Positions 33,795 to 34,402 of a DNA stretch of 34,402 bases are shown piece by piece. Where the stretch lies: positions 1 through 34,402 of the forward strand of contig VBAX01000053.1 in NCBI GenBank assembly GCA_005883075.1, given 5' to 3'. The stretch's first letter is position 1; every line of letters begins with the position of its first letter. The notes under the pieces were generated by a model. That model was not told where the DNA came from. It was given only the letters and a program-made list of their open reading frames with translations, and searched no databases. The translations under genes and the position numbers were made by a program. The stretch comes from Candidatus Bathyarchaeota archaeon. Lineage in GTDB: Archaea; Thermoproteota; Bathyarchaeia; 40CM-2-53-6.

Positions 33795-34402
33795 TCAGAT
33801 TGTTCTTCGCATCACAACGGTGGTTGTTCGGCCAGTTCCGAAGGGTCCGACTGTCTTGAACCCGGCCTTTTGGAACATCGAGATTGTTCCTGTATACATG
33901 TAGCCTGGTCCCTGATCAGTCTTGCTTACAGGAATGGCCTCTACGAGTCCACCACCCTTCCTCCTTATGGCTTCGAGAGCAGATTTCAGCGCCGTACTGG
34001 CTGCGCCGCTTTTGCGATACTTCTTGTTAACAACAAAACAGGTTATCCTCCAGAGTTTCTTGTTCTCATCCGTAGGCGCGAGATTTCGATAGTTGCGACT
34101 ATGGTCAACCCGTGGAAGTTCCTCTCTGGGACCATACTGGCACCATCCCACTGGCTCCCGATTTGCGTAGACAATTACCCCGTGAGCTCGTCCATTCTTG
34201 ACGAGCGCTTCCTTGTGTCTACGGTTTCTAGCCGCTCTCTCAGCCCTCGTACGACGTTGCGCGCTCTCGGGCGCAGAGTAAGATTCCACATGATGGTGCA
34301 TGCACCAACACCACCACGCATCCCCAATTTCCGGTTTCTCGAAAAGCCGAGCTAGATCAGGCCACGTCTTCGCCGAGAGCTCCTTAGACGTGTATTTCGG
34401 GA
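33795..34402 (-). CDS. GNAT-family N-acetyltransferase, 5' end truncated by the window edge
   Basis: RITCFVVNKKYRKSGAASTALKSALEAIRRKGGGLVEAIP; frame stays open upstream of Met 34301 as PKYTSKELSAKTWPDLARLFEKPEIGDAWWCWCMHHHVES. Confidence 0.85.
   Translation of the reverse strand, partial: PKYTSKELSAKTWPDLARLFEKPEIGDAWWCWCMHHHVESYSAPESAQRRTRAERAARNRRHKEALVKNGRAHGVIVYANREPVGWCQYGPREELPRVDHSRNYRNLAPTDENKKLWRITCFVVNKKYRKSGAASTALKSALEAIRRKGGGLVEAIPVSKTDQGPGYMYTGTISMFQKAGFKTVGPFGTGRTTTVVMRRTI

Noticed and set aside
1-34402. CRISPR arrays, IS elements, rRNA genes, prophage
   Set aside because: No regularly spaced direct repeats, transposase/integrase motifs, rRNA-like sequence or phage structural genes recognised.

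Overview
This 34.4 kb window is archaeal chromosomal DNA, inferred from archaeal tgtA, aRF1, an SmAP/Lsm protein, PAC2, an archaeal-type UMP kinase, an archaeal presenilin-like protease and class III (pilin) signal peptides. The left ~21 kb is mostly housekeeping: an AK6-like kinase / zinc-ribbon / SmAP / tgtA cluster, a beta-CASP nuclease, a presenilin homologue, aRF1, an ABC-FtsX transporter, UMP kinase, AlkD, a trypsin-like protease and ParA. A tRNA-Glu(CTC) gene appears to carry two small non-canonical introns, in the D-loop and the T-loop. The right part looks accessory. Its centrepiece is a 1319-aa Pls-like nonribosomal peptide synthetase (adenylation domain, carrier domain, three tandem membrane/left-handed-beta-helix-like modules, no thioesterase), directly followed by an Sfp-type phosphopantetheinyl transferase. 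I infer an archaeal poly(amino acid) or amino-acid-ligating system comparable to epsilon-poly-lysine synthetase. Next to it are a secreted Asp/His-rich peptide, which may use a non-canonical start codon, and a tiny Lys-rich ORF. Other points of interest: a (CT)6-associated frameshift in a membrane protein, a pilin-like protein with a probable beta-helix body, a zinc-ribbon microORF interrupted by in-frame TAG, an ArsR/SRPBCC divergent promoter with a perfect inverted repeat, and a GNAT gene cut by the window edge. All calls come from reading the sequence and the ORF track; no database search was run.
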